13,197 nucleotides of DNA from an uncultured Clostridia bacterium (GTDB taxonomy: Bacteria > Bacillota > Clostridia > Oscillospirales > Oscillospiraceae). Both the position numbers and the translations under genes were made by a program. The first letter of the stretch is position 1; each line of letters begins with the position of its first letter. Positions 13,197 to 13,197 of the stretch are shown one piece after another. Below the pieces are notes generated by a model that worked only from the letters and a program-made list of their open reading frames with translations, did no database searches and was not told the DNA's origin. The stretch is taken from NCBI GenBank assembly GCA_945918815.1, contig CAMEIU010000045.1, forward strand, positions 1 to 13,197, read 5' to 3'.

Positions 13197-13197
13197 T

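Noticed and set aside
1..13197. Circular molecule or CRISPR array suggested by repeated sequence
   Set aside because: The end repeats are inverted, not direct, so the ends do not close into a circle. The other repeats are dispersed palindromes without regular spacers.

Overview
The window is a GC-rich stretch of ordinary bacterial chromosome. Gene content and style suggest a Clostridia (Bacillota) member, probably in the Oscillospiraceae/Oscillospirales. The pointers are strong GGAGG ribosome binding sites, sigma-A promoters that often carry an extended -10 (TGn), a class I lysyl-tRNA synthetase, a PcrA/UvrD-like helicase, an M29 aminopeptidase, RF3, an LtaS-type sulfatase ending in SLH-like repeats, and abundant short palindromic intergenic repeats. 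The taxonomic placement is inference, not a database result.

Layout. 1-300: an end repeat and one 92-bp palindromic repeat. 301-2313 (-): class I lysyl-tRNA synthetase with an added C-terminal OB-fold tRNA-binding domain. 2401-2574 (-): a 57-residue protein with a near-consensus promoter. 2686-2871 (+): a 61-residue ribbon-helix-helix (Arc-like) protein with an inverted repeat over its start and its own terminator. 2910-3212: repeats only. 3213-5348 (-): superfamily 1 helicase with an unusual Walker A. 5442-5515: a long palindromic repeat. 5646-8231 (+): LtaS-like membrane sulfatase fused to SLH-like repeats. 8232-8622: a possible small RNA or long 3' UTR with a homopyrimidine tract, a strong hairpin, and another repeat. 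8623-9837 (-): unrecognised lipoprotein, divergent from 9938-11161 (+), an M29 aminopeptidase. 11162-11401: two repeats and a bidirectional terminator. 11402-12988 (-): peptide chain release factor 3. 12989-13197: the RF3 promoter and the second end repeat.

The genes look like single-gene transcription units with their own promoters; there is no clear operon and no coherent multi-gene pathway. Translation (LysRS, RF3), DNA repair (helicase), peptide turnover (aminopeptidase) and envelope (LtaS-SLH, lipoprotein) are mixed, as in core chromosome. I found no phage, defence, CRISPR, resistance or conjugation genes.

The most notable observations are: the LtaS-like enzyme with a wall-binding-type C-terminus; the Walker A Gly-to-Ala change in the helicase; the tRNA-binding domain on LysRS; families of intergenic double hairpins whose arms differ by paired, compensating substitutions; and a 48-bp perfect inverted repeat at the two extreme ends of the window, which suggests that both ends run into the same repeated element.
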